Assembly (NCBI RefSeq): GCF_009208075.1
Contig: NZ_WFKJ01000025.1
Coordinates: 1 to 43,064, forward strand
Direction of reading: 5' to 3'
DNA length: 43,064 nucleotides
From: Poseidonibacter ostreae
Lineage (GTDB): Bacteria; Campylobacterota; Campylobacteria; Campylobacterales; Arcobacteraceae
Of this stretch, positions 25,348 to 34,487 are shown piece by piece; positions within the stretch are counted from its first letter, which is position 1; every line of letters starts with the position of its first letter. Made by a program: the position numbers and the translations under genes. The notes under the pieces are model-generated. The model had not been told where the DNA came from and searched no databases. It was given only the letters and a program-made list of their open reading frames with translations.

Positions 25348-25860
25348 TTATTTTTTTCCGACTTTTCCTAAAAAGTAAAGTCCAATTGCAAGTACCATAA
25401 TTGATAGTGCAAAATACAACATCTCTAAAGCACTTGTATATTTCATATGTAATACTCTTTGGAAAAATCCAACTACAAGTACCATAATAATTACTTTTGC
25501 TATTTTATCTTTTAATTGGTCTAGTGAAGAAATAGCAAGGATATTACTCCCTGTCTCTTTATTTTCAGCAACTTCAATTTTAGATATAAAAAGTTCATAT
25601 ATACCAAATGCAAAAATTAACATAACTATTGCAATAAGGTATAAATCAACAGCTCCAATTATTTTACTTACTATTACTTCATGAAAATCTTCTGGATGTA
25701 ATCCATTTAAATATACGTTTAATGTATAAGATAAAACTTCGTAAATATCAACAGAGGCTACAATAAATAAAATTACTGAGCCTATAAGTCCAAAAACAAC
25801 TGCAAGAAGAATAAATAATCTACTCTTCCACATAAGGTTTTCAAAAAGTTTTTCAATCAT
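25348..25860 (-). CDS. YqhA-family (UPF0114) inner-membrane protein
   Basis: A 170-residue protein with three to four membrane helices (about 15-35, 70-90, 115-135, 143-163). The opening ENLMWKSRLFILLAVVFGL and the central VDLYLIAIVMLIFAFGIYELFISK are typical of the YqhA/UPF0114 family, whose biochemical role is not known. Its ATG shares a base with the asd stop codon (TAATG), so the two are translationally coupled. No residue suggests an enzyme; a small channel or membrane-organising role cannot be decided from sequence. Confidence 0.87.
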   Translation of the reverse strand: MIEKLFENLMWKSRLFILLAVVFGLIGSVILFIVASVDIYEVLSYTLNVYLNGLHPEDFHEVIVSKIIGAVDLYLIAIVMLIFAFGIYELFISKIEVAENKETGSNILAISSLDQLKDKIAKVIIMVLVVGFFQRVLHMKYTSALEMLYFALSIMVLAIGLYFLGKVGKK

Positions 25861-26897
25861 TAGATATCATTTTCCATTTCAATCCATTTTAATGCAATTC
25901 TAACTGAATTAGTTGCAGCTCCAACTCTTACTTGATCTGCTACATTGAAATAATGAACTATATTTGGAGCATATACATCTTTTCTAATTCTTCCAACATA
26001 AGTAATATCTGTATCAGTTGAAACAATTGGCATAGGGTATGCATTATTTTCTAAGTCATCAATAACTTCAACATTTTCAAACTCTTCTAATGCAGTTCTA
26101 ACTTCACCTACACTTACCTCAACATCTTCATTAAATGTAACTGTAATTGATTCACTATGAGATCTTAAAACCGGAACCCTAACACAAGTAGCAGCAACTT
26201 GAATATTCTTTTTAAGAATTTTTTGAGTTTCATTTACCATTTTCATTTCTTCTTTAGTAAATCCATTCTCTTGTGCAACATCTATTTGAGGAATAACATT
26301 TAAAGCAATTTGGTGAGCAAATGCTTCTTTTTTAGCATCATCTAAATTAAATGCAAAAAATGCTTGCATTTGTTTAACTAACTCTTCCATACCAGCTTTT
26401 CCAGCACCTGAAACAGCTTGATAAGTTGAAACATCAACTCTTTTAATTCCATATAATTCATCTAAAGGTTTTAATGATAAAACCATTTGAATTGTTGAAC
26501 AGTTTGGATTTGCAATAATTCCAGTTTCTCTCCAAAGTCTAATATCTTCTGGATTAACTTCTGGTACTACTAATGGAACTTTTGGATCCATTCTAAAATG
26601 ACTTGTATTATCAATTACAACAGCCCCAGCTTCAACAGCATATTTTGCAAATTTTTCAGAAATAGAACCACCTGCAGAAAAGAAAGCAATATCAACTTCA
26701 TTTTCTTCGAATGCAGTTTCAGTCAATTCTAAAACAGTATATTCTTTACCAATATACTCAATTTTACTTCCAGCACTATTAGCACTTGCTAATGGCACTA
26801 TATTATTTACAGGAAAGTCATATGCTTCCATAACTCTAAAAAGTTCTTCACCTACTGCACCAGTTGCACCTACAACGGCAACATTAAATTTTCTCAT
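25860..26897 (-). CDS. asd: Aspartate-semialdehyde dehydrogenase
   Basis: A 345-residue enzyme. It has the NADP-binding GATGAVGEEL (10-19), the catalytic Cys133 in IIANPNCSTIQM and the QAVSGAGKAGMEEL motif following. It reduces aspartyl phosphate to aspartate semialdehyde, the branch point to lysine/diaminopimelate, threonine and methionine. The start lies 4 bp after the gyrA stop codon, and the stop overlaps yqhA by one base, so it is firmly in the gyrA operon. It is full length with no unusual features. Confidence 0.97.
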   Translation of the reverse strand: MRKFNVAVVGATGAVGEELFRVMEAYDFPVNNIVPLASANSAGSKIEYIGKEYTVLELTETAFEENEVDIAFFSAGGSISEKFAKYAVEAGAVVIDNTSHFRMDPKVPLVVPEVNPEDIRLWRETGIIANPNCSTIQMVLSLKPLDELYGIKRVDVSTYQAVSGAGKAGMEELVKQMQAFFAFNLDDAKKEAFAHQIALNVIPQIDVAQENGFTKEEMKMVNETQKILKKNIQVAATCVRVPVLRSHSESITVTFNEDVEVSVGEVRTALEEFENVEVIDDLENNAYPMPIVSTDTDITYVGRIRKDVYAPNIVHYFNVADQVRVGAATNSVRIALKWIEMENDI

Positions 26898-26901
26898 TTA
26901 T

Positions 26902-29514
26902 CTAGTCTTCCTCATTTTTTTCTATATCATCCATTAAAGATGGTTCGCTAATTTCAGTATTTTCAACAGTTGAAGATACTTGATCAGCACTTGATAATTC
27001 AATTTTTTCTGCTGGTATTATTTCACCATCTTCTGTATATCTAATAACATTTCCATTTTCATCAACTTCAATCTCTTCTGCCTCTTTTGGACACTTAGCA
27101 ATTGAAACAACTTTATCACCTTTGTCAACATTAACAATAATAACTCCAGAAGTATTTCTTCCAGCTTTTCTAATTGTTTGCATATCAACTCTAATCATTT
27201 TCCCAATAGAAGTAAGTGCCATTAAGTCTTGAGTTTCATCAACTAAAACTTCTCCAACAACATTACCAGTTTTATTTGATAATTTCATTGATATAACTCC
27301 AGAACCTGCTCTGTTTGTTAACCTATATTCAGAAACTGTTGTTCTTTTTCCAATACCTTTTTCAGAAATTGGCAATAACTCTTGGTTTTCATCAGAGATT
27401 ACATCAGCATCAACAACATAATCAGAATCATGTTTAAATTTAATACCTCTAACACCTCTTGTACTTCTACCTTGCTCTCTTGTTTTTTCTATATCAAATC
27501 TAATACATTGACCTAAAGATGTAAAAATCATTAAGAATTGTGACTCAACATCTGTAATTTTTGCAGTTACTACTTCATCTGCATCATCAAGAACAATAGC
27601 TCTCACACCATTTGATCTAATATTACTAAATTCAGATAAAGATGTTCTTTTTACAATACCATTCTTAGTAAAGAATGCTAAAGATTTAGACTCATCAAAA
27701 TCAGTTGTTGGAATAATTTCCATGATTTTTTCATCATCTCGTAAGTTGATTAAGTTAACAACTGCTTTACCTTTTGCAGTTCTTGAACCTTCAGGGATTT
27801 TGTATACTTTTAACCAGTATAATTGACCCATATTTGTTACAAACATTAAAGTATCATGTGTATTTGATACAAAGAATCTTTCAATGAAGTCATCATCGTG
27901 AGTAGTAACAGCTGTTTTACCTTTACCACCACGTCTTTGTTTTTCATAAGATTTAATTGGTACTCTTTTTACATAACCATTATGAGTAATAGTAACTACC
28001 ATTGGTTCATTAGGAATTAAATCTTCAATATCAATTTCATCATAAGAATCTTCAATATCTGTTCTTCTTTCAGATGCAAATTTATCTTGAACTTCAACTA
28101 ACTCTTCTTTAATAATTTCATTTAATCTATCTTCAGATTTTAAAATTGCTTCAAGGTAATCAATTAATTCTAATAATTCTTGATATTCTGCTTCTAACTT
28201 ATCTCTTTGAAGACCTGTAAGTCTTCCTAATCTCATATCTAAAATAGCTTGAGATTGAATATGGGATAAAGAGAATCTATTTTGTAATTTTTCTCTAGCA
28301 TCTGCATCATTTGATGAAGACTTAATAATTTGAACAACTTCATCAATATTATCAAGTGCAATTTTAAGACCTTCAAGTATATGAGCTCTTGCTTTTGCTT
28401 TTTCTAATTCAAAGATAGTTCTTCTAATAATTACAGTTTTTCTATGTGATAAGAATACTGTTATTAATTCAGGTAATGTAAATACTCTTGGCTCTTTATT
28501 ATGAACAGCTAAAAGAATAATTCCAAATGTATTTTCCATTGGAGTTGATTTATAAAGATTGTTTAAAACAATTTCACTCATTGCATCTTTTTTAAGCTCA
28601 ATTACAACTCTAATTCCATCTCTATCAGATTCATCTCTTACTTCTGAAATTCCTTCAATTTGCTTATCTTTTGCTAAGTTTGCAATTTGTTCAATTAGTC
28701 TAGATTTATTTACTTGGTATGGTAATTCATCAAGAATAATTATTTCTTTTTTACCCTTAGTTTCAATATGATGTTTTGCTCTAATTCGAACTCGACCACG
28801 ACCTGTATTATAAGCATCTATAATTCCACGTCTACCAAAAATTGTTCCACCTGTTGGGAAATCAGGTCCTTTAATAAATTCCATTAATTCATCAGCAGTA
28901 GCTTCTGGATTATCAACCATATGCAAAGTAGCTGCTAATAATTCATTTGAGTTATGAGGTGGTATTTTTGTAGCCATACCAACCGCAATTCCTTCAGAAC
29001 CATTTAAAAGTAAAGTTGGAAGTCTAGTAGGCATAACTGATGGTTCTTTCATAGTATCATCATAGTTAGCTGTGAAGTTTACTGTATCTTTATCAAGATC
29101 TTTCATAACTTCTTCTGCTACTTTAGTCATTCTAGCTTCTGTATATCTCATTGCTGCTGCATTATCACCATCAACAGAACCAAAGTTCCCTTGACCGTCA
29201 ATTAAAGGAGCTCTCATTGAGAAGTCTTGTGCTAATCTAACTAATGCATCATAAACAGAGTTATCACCATGAGGGTGATACTTACCAATAACATCTCCAA
29301 CAATTCTTGCTGATTTCTTATAAGAAGATTTAGAGGTTATATTTAAATCATGCATAGCATATAAAATTCTTCTGTGTACGGGTTTTAATCCATCTCTTGC
29401 ATCAGGTAATGCACGTCCGATTATTACACTCATTGAGTAATCTAAATAAGACGCTTTAACAGAGTCTTCAATATTTATATCAATAATATCTTGGTTTTCG
29501 AAAAGGTTTTCCAT
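26902..29514 (-). CDS. gyrA: DNA gyrase subunit A
   Basis: I start at ATG 29514 (MENLFENQ), giving 870 residues; a TTG two codons upstream is possible but less likely. It has the winged-helix core with QRDR text YHPHGDNSVYDAL and the catalytic tyrosine in AAAMRYTEAR. The C-terminal beta-pinwheel includes the GyrA-box-like QRRGGKGK. It ends in a long acidic tail. With GyrB it introduces negative supercoils. The residue matching E. coli Ser83 is Asn, as in wild-type Helicobacter. It is the first gene of the run to hemE. A 16-bp palindrome overlaps its ribosome-binding site. Confidence 0.97.
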   Translation of the reverse strand: MENLFENQDIIDINIEDSVKASYLDYSMSVIIGRALPDARDGLKPVHRRILYAMHDLNITSKSSYKKSARIVGDVIGKYHPHGDNSVYDALVRLAQDFSMRAPLIDGQGNFGSVDGDNAAAMRYTEARMTKVAEEVMKDLDKDTVNFTANYDDTMKEPSVMPTRLPTLLLNGSEGIAVGMATKIPPHNSNELLAATLHMVDNPEATADELMEFIKGPDFPTGGTIFGRRGIIDAYNTGRGRVRIRAKHHIETKGKKEIIILDELPYQVNKSRLIEQIANLAKDKQIEGISEVRDESDRDGIRVVIELKKDAMSEIVLNNLYKSTPMENTFGIILLAVHNKEPRVFTLPELITVFLSHRKTVIIRRTIFELEKAKARAHILEGLKIALDNIDEVVQIIKSSSNDADAREKLQNRFSLSHIQSQAILDMRLGRLTGLQRDKLEAEYQELLELIDYLEAILKSEDRLNEIIKEELVEVQDKFASERRTDIEDSYDEIDIEDLIPNEPMVVTITHNGYVKRVPIKSYEKQRRGGKGKTAVTTHDDDFIERFFVSNTHDTLMFVTNMGQLYWLKVYKIPEGSRTAKGKAVVNLINLRDDEKIMEIIPTTDFDESKSLAFFTKNGIVKRTSLSEFSNIRSNGVRAIVLDDADEVVTAKITDVESQFLMIFTSLGQCIRFDIEKTREQGRSTRGVRGIKFKHDSDYVVDADVISDENQELLPISEKGIGKRTTVSEYRLTNRAGSGVISMKLSNKTGNVVGEVLVDETQDLMALTSIGKMIRVDMQTIRKAGRNTSGVIIVNVDKGDKVVSIAKCPKEAEEIEVDENGNVIRYTEDGEIIPAEKIELSSADQVSSTVENTEISEPSLMDDIEKNEED

Positions 29515-29515
29515 T

Positions 29516-29531
29516 AACAAAGGCCTTTGTT
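29516..29531. repeat. 16-bp palindrome over the gyrA ribosome-binding site
   Basis: AACAAAGGCCTTTGTT is a perfect palindrome ending 1 bp before the gyrA ATG. It contains the AAAGG likely to pair with 16S rRNA. It could be a protein-binding site or, with a 5-bp stem and 6-nt loop, a weak hairpin that hides the ribosome-binding site. Confidence 0.4.
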
Positions 29532-29610
29532 TTATAAAATTAAGTTATTTTATCTAAAAAGCGCTTAGCATAAGTTGTAAGAAAGATAATGCATAGAAAA
29601 ATGCATAAAA

Positions 29611-29640
29611 AAAGGGTCTAAAGAAGACTTTAGACCCTTT
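29611..29640 (-). terminator. Rho-independent terminator upstream of gyrA, ending the DUF465 transcript
   Basis: A 13-bp stem (AAAGGGTCTAAAG / CTTTAGACCCTTT) with an AAGA loop is followed on the minus strand by T7. It lies 15 bp past the stop of the gene at 29655 and separates the argJ-side operon from gyrA. Confidence 0.9.
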
Positions 29641-29654
29641 AAATTAGAAGAAAA

Positions 29655-29870
29655 CTACTTCGTTTTTTTATAAGTTACAATCATATTATAAAGTTCATCT
29701 TTAAGCTTTAGTTTTTCTTTCTTTTTAGTTTCAATTATTACATCATCTGTATGAGATTGAACTAGTTTTGTAATTTCATTATCTAAATCATTATGCTGAT
29801 CAAATAGTCTATGAAAGTGCGCATCTTTCTGTTTTAATTCTGTTATTATTTCTCTATCTTCATGAAACAT
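29655..29870 (-). CDS. DUF465/YdcH-family small coiled-coil protein
   Basis: A 71-residue, highly charged protein predicted as two helices. The pattern HFHRLFDQHNDLDNEITKL followed by KKEKLKLKDELYNMI matches the DUF465 (YdcH) family: a conserved F-x-L-F/H-x-L-x-x-x-I element, then a Lys-rich helix ending near the C terminus. The function of the family is not established. It is the last gene of the polysaccharide-to-argJ gene run, 65 bp after argJ, and has a strong terminator. Confidence 0.82.
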   Translation of the reverse strand: MFHEDREIITELKQKDAHFHRLFDQHNDLDNEITKLVQSHTDDVIIETKKKEKLKLKDELYNMIVTYKKTK

Positions 29871-29935
29871 TTTTCTGTCCTATTCGTTTATTTTCTTATT
29901 TAATTATACTATTAATCTTCTTAAAATTATTTATA

Positions 29936-31117
29936 TTAAGTTCTATAATCAGCATTAATTTCTACATACTTGTAGCCTAAATCACAACCATAAGCAGTAA
30001 AAGAGCTATCTCCTAAGCCAATGTCACAAATAACTTTATATTTATCATTTTTTAATACTTTTGAGGCTTTAGCTTCTTGAATTCCATCAAAACACAGTTC
30101 ACCCTTATTATAAACAATAACATCATTATATGAAATCACTAAAGTCTCTTCATCACATGTAATTCTACTAGCTCCAATTGTTGAGGCAATTCTTCCAAAG
30201 TTTGGATCTTCTCCAAAAAGAGCAGTTTTTACAAGTAAAGAGTTTGATAAAGCTTTAGCTACAATTTGTGCTTCTTCAGTAGATATGGCATTAATAACTT
30301 CAAAAGCAACTGCTTTTTTAGCACCCTCACCATCTGCTACCATTAACATAGCCATATCATGCATTACTAATCTTAAAGCTTCTATAAATGCTTCTTTATC
30401 ATATGCATTTGACTTTTTGTTTGCTAATAACATTACCGTATCATTTGTTGAAGTATCACCATCAACTGAAATTGCATTAAATGTAGTTTCACTATTTACA
30501 ATTAAAGCTTCTTTCATATCTTTTGAGGGAACATTTGCATCAGTACAAATAAAACACAACATTGTTGCAAGATTTGGATTTATCATCCCTGCACCTTTTG
30601 AAACAGCTCCTATTTTAAAAGAACTTCCATCTTCTAAGTTTACTTGATACATACAAGTTTTTGCATATGCATCAGTTGTCATAATAGCTTTAGATAAATT
30701 CTCTCCTGAGCTTGCAGATAAATCAAAAGACTTTGCCCCAGCAACAATTTTTTCTATAGGTAATGGATTTCCAATAACTCCAGTTGAGCTCATAATTGGA
30801 TTAATTAAGTCAAAAGGTAGTGAATTAAATATAGTATTTATATCTTCAATACCTTTTTTTCCAGTCATTGCATTTGCATTTTTTGAATTTATTAAAACAA
30901 AATTTGTTTTAAAATTTTCTTCATATTGTAAAAAATGTTTTAAGGGCGCTGCTTGAAATTTATTTTCTGTAAAAACAGCTTGAACATCACAAGGTGTTGA
31001 AGTGTAAATAAAACCTAAATCTTTATCTCCACTTGGTTTTAAACCTGCACTAATTCCATCGCAGTTAAAACCATCTATTTGATCAAGATAACCTTTTATA
31101 GGTAAAATTGTAAACAT
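29936..31117 (-). CDS. argJ: Bifunctional ornithine acetyltransferase / N-acetylglutamate synthase
   Basis: A 393-residue ArgJ precursor. The self-cleavage site is visible as NPNLATML, where Thr185 becomes the N-terminal nucleophile of the beta chain. The MSSTGVIGNPLP segment (about 109-120) forms the oxyanion hole. It transfers the acetyl group from N-acetylornithine to glutamate in the cyclic arginine pathway. Whether it also makes N-acetylglutamate from acetyl-CoA cannot be judged here. It begins 3 bp after the potassium-channel gene, so the two are co-transcribed. Confidence 0.95.
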   Translation of the reverse strand: MFTILPIKGYLDQIDGFNCDGISAGLKPSGDKDLGFIYTSTPCDVQAVFTENKFQAAPLKHFLQYEENFKTNFVLINSKNANAMTGKKGIEDINTIFNSLPFDLINPIMSSTGVIGNPLPIEKIVAGAKSFDLSASSGENLSKAIMTTDAYAKTCMYQVNLEDGSSFKIGAVSKGAGMINPNLATMLCFICTDANVPSKDMKEALIVNSETTFNAISVDGDTSTNDTVMLLANKKSNAYDKEAFIEALRLVMHDMAMLMVADGEGAKKAVAFEVINAISTEEAQIVAKALSNSLLVKTALFGEDPNFGRIASTIGASRITCDEETLVISYNDVIVYNKGELCFDGIQEAKASKVLKNDKYKVICDIGLGDSSFTAYGCDLGYKYVEINADYRT

Positions 31118-31120
31118 TAT

Positions 31121-32242
31121 TTATATATCCTCTGGTTTAATAGTTAAATTAATAATTCTTTTAGATCTAGCAATACCTTTTTGAGAACCTACTAATAATA
31201 GTTTAGATTTTGCACTAATAACTATCGTTCCTTTTGGCATTTGGATAAATCTACCTTTTTCTTCTGTAATACCTATTACAGATACTTTTAATCTGTCTCT
31301 TAAGTGTAAATCTTTTATCTCTCTATTCACAGCCCATGAATCTTCATTTACAAAAATTTCTTCCATATCAATAGGAGTATCTCTTTTATATAAAAACTCA
31401 TCAAGAACATTTTCCATATCTGGTCTAATTGCCATTGCTGAAACTCTCTTTGCCATTAAAGAAGGAGTTGCTACAACTTTATCAGCTCCTAGTTTTTTAA
31501 GTCTGATTTTTTCATTTTGTGTTTCAGCATTTGCTATGATTAAGAAAGGTTGTCTTCCTAACTCTTTTTCATATAATCTAACTGATGCAATTAAAGTAAT
31601 ATTATCAGAAATATTTTTTGATAAAGAGATTGCACCTTTTGCTGAAGATAAATGTGACTTTAAAAAAGCCAACTCTTTATATGGTTCTTCTTTTACAAAA
31701 TAAGGATAGTCATTCTCTTTTGCTATCTGTTCAATGTTTTCACTTGGGTCTACTACAACAAAAGGAATATGATTCTCTCTAAATTGTTTAGCTAATTGAG
31801 CTGTATATTCGTTGTGATAAAAAATCACGAAATGTTTTCTTAATCTTGCAATTTTATAAAGCATATTTCTTTCCTTATACAAATCAATTAATCGTCCTTT
31901 TACTATTGCATCAATTAAAATAGCTGTTGATACAGTAAAAGTAGCAAATCCAAAAATGATTAATGTAATTGTAAAAAATCTACCTGCTGATGATATTTCT
32001 TTAATTTCTCCAAAACCTACAGTAGTAAAGGTAATACCAGTTTGATAAATAGCATCTAAAATAGGGAAATCATCGATAATAATATAGCCAAGTGTTCCTA
32101 TCATCATGATAACTTGAACTAAAACAAGGGGTAGTCTAAATGGTCTTAATTGTGAGTAGATTACGGCATTTAAGTCGTATTCAGGCTTGGCTGTTCTTAT
32201 TTCCCAGCCAAGAGCTTTTTTGATTCTTCGTAAGATGCTCAT
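31121..32242 (-). CDS. Potassium channel with RCK (TrkA-N) regulatory domain
   Basis: A 373-residue protein with two membrane helices (about 38-55 and 87-110) flanking a pore loop. The loop carries the selectivity filter TVGFG (74-78), as in MthK-type two-TM channels. The cytosolic part (about 125-290) is a Rossmann-like RCK/TrkA-N domain (HFVIFYHNEYTAQLAKQF and following), and the last about 80 residues look like TrkA-C. It conducts K+ under control of a bound ligand such as nucleotide or Ca2+. It lies between rpmB (21-bp gap) and argJ (3-bp gap). Confidence 0.92.
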   Translation of the reverse strand: MSILRRIKKALGWEIRTAKPEYDLNAVIYSQLRPFRLPLVLVQVIMMIGTLGYIIIDDFPILDAIYQTGITFTTVGFGEIKEISSAGRFFTITLIIFGFATFTVSTAILIDAIVKGRLIDLYKERNMLYKIARLRKHFVIFYHNEYTAQLAKQFRENHIPFVVVDPSENIEQIAKENDYPYFVKEEPYKELAFLKSHLSSAKGAISLSKNISDNITLIASVRLYEKELGRQPFLIIANAETQNEKIRLKKLGADKVVATPSLMAKRVSAMAIRPDMENVLDEFLYKRDTPIDMEEIFVNEDSWAVNREIKDLHLRDRLKVSVIGITEEKGRFIQMPKGTIVISAKSKLLLVGSQKGIARSKRIINLTIKPEDI

Positions 32243-32263
32243 GAAAGCACTTTCACGAGCCTT

Positions 32264-32452
32264 CTATGAGTGTTTTTTAAGAGTTCTTAACTCTTTTGCA
32301 GAAATTCTAATTTTCTGAGTTGTACCATCTTCTAAAGTAACTCTTACAGTTCTTAAGTTTGGTAAAAATCTTTTTTTAGTTCTGTTTTTTGCGTGACTTA
32401 CGTTGTTACCAACCATAGGTCCTTTTCCTGATATTGCACATCTTCTTGACAT
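32264..32452 (-). CDS. rpmB: 50S ribosomal protein L28
   Basis: A 62-residue basic protein of the normal L28 size. It begins [21 protein letters not shown], with the typical [17 protein letters not shown] block and a short C terminus. It is a structural protein of the large ribosomal subunit. In this genome it is embedded between polysaccharide genes upstream and a potassium-channel gene 21 bp downstream. AGAAGGAAC precedes its ATG. Only one cysteine is present, so it is a zinc-independent form. Confidence 0.97.
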   Translation of the reverse strand: MSRRCAISGKGPMVGNNVSHAKNRTKKRFLPNLRTVRVTLEDGTTQKIRISAKELRTLKKHS

Positions 32453-32513
32453 TTTTGTTCCTTCTATAGTGAAAAATATTTGCGTATTCTACCTAATTTA
32501 TCTTAATTCTAAT

Positions 32514-33383
32514 TTAAATATTATCAAGTACTCTGTTTAATTTATTCATATTTTTTAACAATTCATATTTCTTTGCAATTTTTCTATTAGCTTTTTGAAT
32601 AAGCTTTAAATCTTCAGGTCTTGATAATAAAGCATCAAGTTTAAAAGAAGTAGATGGATCACTTGGATTTTCCATTGTTGCAAATACATCAATTAATTCA
32701 GAAGCAGGGTTAGATGTAGGCGTAAGAACTGCACATTTAAAGTACATTGCTTTTAAAACATTTGTAGCAAAACTTTTATTATTTGTAGGAAGAAGAAATA
32801 TATCAGCAGCTAAAAATAGTTCATTTTCATTTTTATAATCTTCTAATAATAAAACTTCATCTCCAAAGTTATATTTTGATATTAAAAACTTAAGACTTGT
32901 TATCTGGTTTTTATCAGATGAAATGATTATTTGTTTATTCATAGAGTTTAAAGAAACAATAATATCAAAAAACTCTTTTACCCCAGATGTCTTTAAATTA
33001 TTTGCAGTAAAGTAAATAATTTTTGGAGTTGAATCAATATCAAACTCTTTACATATTTTTTCTTTTATTTTTTTTGGTTTTTGATAATTTAATTTTATAC
33101 TTGGATATATCACTTTGACTTTTTCATCTAAAATATCTATTTTTTCAAGAATATCATTTTTTTGCTTTTTACAATTTACAATAGTTTTTTTTGCATTTTT
33201 AATATTTAAGATTGAAGTATCATCCAATACTCCACTATGAAAATAAATATCAGCATACTCTTTTTTAGAAAAAGATAGTTTTTTAAACAAAGATTGCTTT
33301 TCTAAAACACTTATTCTTTCATCTTTTTCAAGCTCTTTAATTAAGTTTGTTTTTGACTTGTATGATATTGTGATTTTATTCAT
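32514..33383 (-). CDS. Glycosyltransferase, GT4-like (GT-B fold)
   Basis: A 289-residue protein. The C-terminal half has a GT-B nucleotide-sugar-binding layout: IIYFTANNLKTSGVKEFF, the strand IIISSDKNQ, then EVLLLEDYKNENELFLAADIFLLPTNNKSFATNVLKAM. That last stretch is a degenerate form of the GT4 D-x-x-x-x-P-S-x-x-E-x-x-G-x-x-x-x-E-A motif, with Ser-Phe-Ala in place of the usual Glu-x-Phe-Gly. It is shorter than most GT4 enzymes (about 350-380), so the N-terminal acceptor domain is reduced. It lies 9 bp after an unknown gene and 61 bp before rpmB. A role in LPS core assembly is inferred from the locus. Confidence 0.78.
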   Translation of the reverse strand: MNKITISYKSKTNLIKELEKDERISVLEKQSLFKKLSFSKKEYADIYFHSGVLDDTSILNIKNAKKTIVNCKKQKNDILEKIDILDEKVKVIYPSIKLNYQKPKKIKEKICKEFDIDSTPKIIYFTANNLKTSGVKEFFDIIVSLNSMNKQIIISSDKNQITSLKFLISKYNFGDEVLLLEDYKNENELFLAADIFLLPTNNKSFATNVLKAMYFKCAVLTPTSNPASELIDVFATMENPSDPSTSFKLDALLSRPEDLKLIQKANRKIAKKYELLKNMNKLNRVLDNI

Positions 33384-33392
33384 TTATTCTCT

Positions 33393-34139
33393 TTATTCGT
33401 GAAATGCATATATTGGATTTTTTGTGATTTTAATATCTTTTTCTAATAAATTTCCAAATTTATCATAAACTTTTGTAAAATCTGTTAATTCTATTTCTCT
33501 ATTTGAACTTAACCAAATAATATCAAACTTTTTATTCTTTTTTTCACAGGTAATTACATATAAATCTTTTGAATTAGAAAACTTTATAAATTTTGAATCT
33601 TCAAGATGTAAATTAAAAGTATCATATACTTTTAATATATTTTTATCTTTTATAGAATCTTTTAAAAGAAAAATAGTATCAATTTTTCTTGAAGAATAAG
33701 CAATTAAAAGATGTTTGAAAAAGTTATTGATATTTTCATCATTAAATTTTTTATTTACTAAGTTAAAATCAAATAATAAATTATCATTTGAAACTCTTGA
33801 ACTTAACATAGAGACAGAATATAACATATCTATTTTTTTAGCAAAATCAAAAATACGAAACTCTTTTATCTCAGGACTTTTATCTAAATTAAGAGTATAG
33901 TCTATCTTTGTTTTATCAAACAATAAAGAGTCTTTATCAAAAAAATATTTTATTTTATTTTTAAAATCAAAAGTATCAATATTTATACTTAAAATATTTT
34001 CATTTTGAGAATTTTTAAAAGAGTTTTGAAAGAAACTTTTATATTCTTCTTTTTTCCCTTTTAATAAATATGAAAACATAAATATTAATGGATAGATTAA
34101 AATTGTATGTATAGAGGATTTTAGTTTGTTTATTGACAT
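33393..34139 (-). CDS. Unrecognised membrane-anchored protein of the polysaccharide locus
   Basis: A 248-residue protein with one hydrophobic segment near the N terminus (about 12-27, ILIYPLIFMFSYLL); the rest is soluble, and Lys-, Asp- and Phe-rich. I do not recognise the family. The last 40 residues (IIWLSSNREIEL, KVYDKFGNLLEKD, KNPIYAFHE) read like the closing beta-sandwich of glycoside-hydrolase-type proteins, where a VYDxxGNxL strand is followed by NPIYV. This hints at a polysaccharide-acting or binding domain. No catalytic domain precedes it. It is co-directional with the glycosyltransferase 9 bp downstream. It starts right after a region holding a decayed gene. Confidence 0.6.
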   Translation of the reverse strand: MSINKLKSSIHTILIYPLIFMFSYLLKGKKEEYKSFFQNSFKNSQNENILSINIDTFDFKNKIKYFFDKDSLLFDKTKIDYTLNLDKSPEIKEFRIFDFAKKIDMLYSVSMLSSRVSNDNLLFDFNLVNKKFNDENINNFFKHLLIAYSSRKIDTIFLLKDSIKDKNILKVYDTFNLHLEDSKFIKFSNSKDLYVITCEKKNKKFDIIWLSSNREIELTDFTKVYDKFGNLLEKDIKITKNPIYAFHE

Positions 34140-34264
34140 TGTATAAATCTTTTATTTTTCTTGATAATATCAAATTATTATATAATTTCAAATTTAATTG
34201 ATAGTATTTTTAATACAAAAAGAAATAATTATTCTAAATATAGAGATAAATATTTCTATTCCGA

Positions 34265-34428
34265 TTATTTAATAATAGACTTATTATAAGCATGATGTGA
34301 TTTTCTCCAACTATCATCAAATCTATTATGTGTAAATAATCCTTCACTTACACCTATTCTTTTTCAAAATAAAGTGAATATCCTGCTATTTTATAATATT
34401 CAGTGTGCTTTTCTAAACTAAACACTAT
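34265..34428 (-). pseudogene. Decayed 3' end of a minus-strand gene
   Basis: Bases 34357-34428 read in one minus-strand frame as IVFSLEKHTEYYKIAGYSLY and then FEKE. A frameshift near 34357-34365 (within TTCTTTTTC) continues in a second frame as IGVSEGLFTHNRFDDSWRK and then SHHAYNKSIIK to a TAA at 34265-34267. Neither frame has a start, and both are closed by stops upstream. The coherent protein-like text across the shift suggests the last about 50 codons of a lost enzyme of the polysaccharide locus. The family is not identified. The rest of the 348-bp gap (34140-34487) holds only the TTG-start leader of the next gene and AT-rich sequence. Confidence 0.5.
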
Positions 34429-34487
34429 TTAATATTGTTTAGGTAAAATATTATTTATTAATACTCTTTTGCCCACAGGATTTTTCT

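Noticed and set aside
29240-29280. GyrA has Asn where E. coli has Ser83 in the quinolone-resistance region.
   Set aside because: Wild-type Helicobacter GyrA also has Asn at this place and is quinolone-sensitive, so this is a lineage residue and not evidence of a resistance allele.
30285-30647. A 120-codon plus-strand open frame within argJ.
   Set aside because: Antisense shadow of a conserved enzyme without translation signals.
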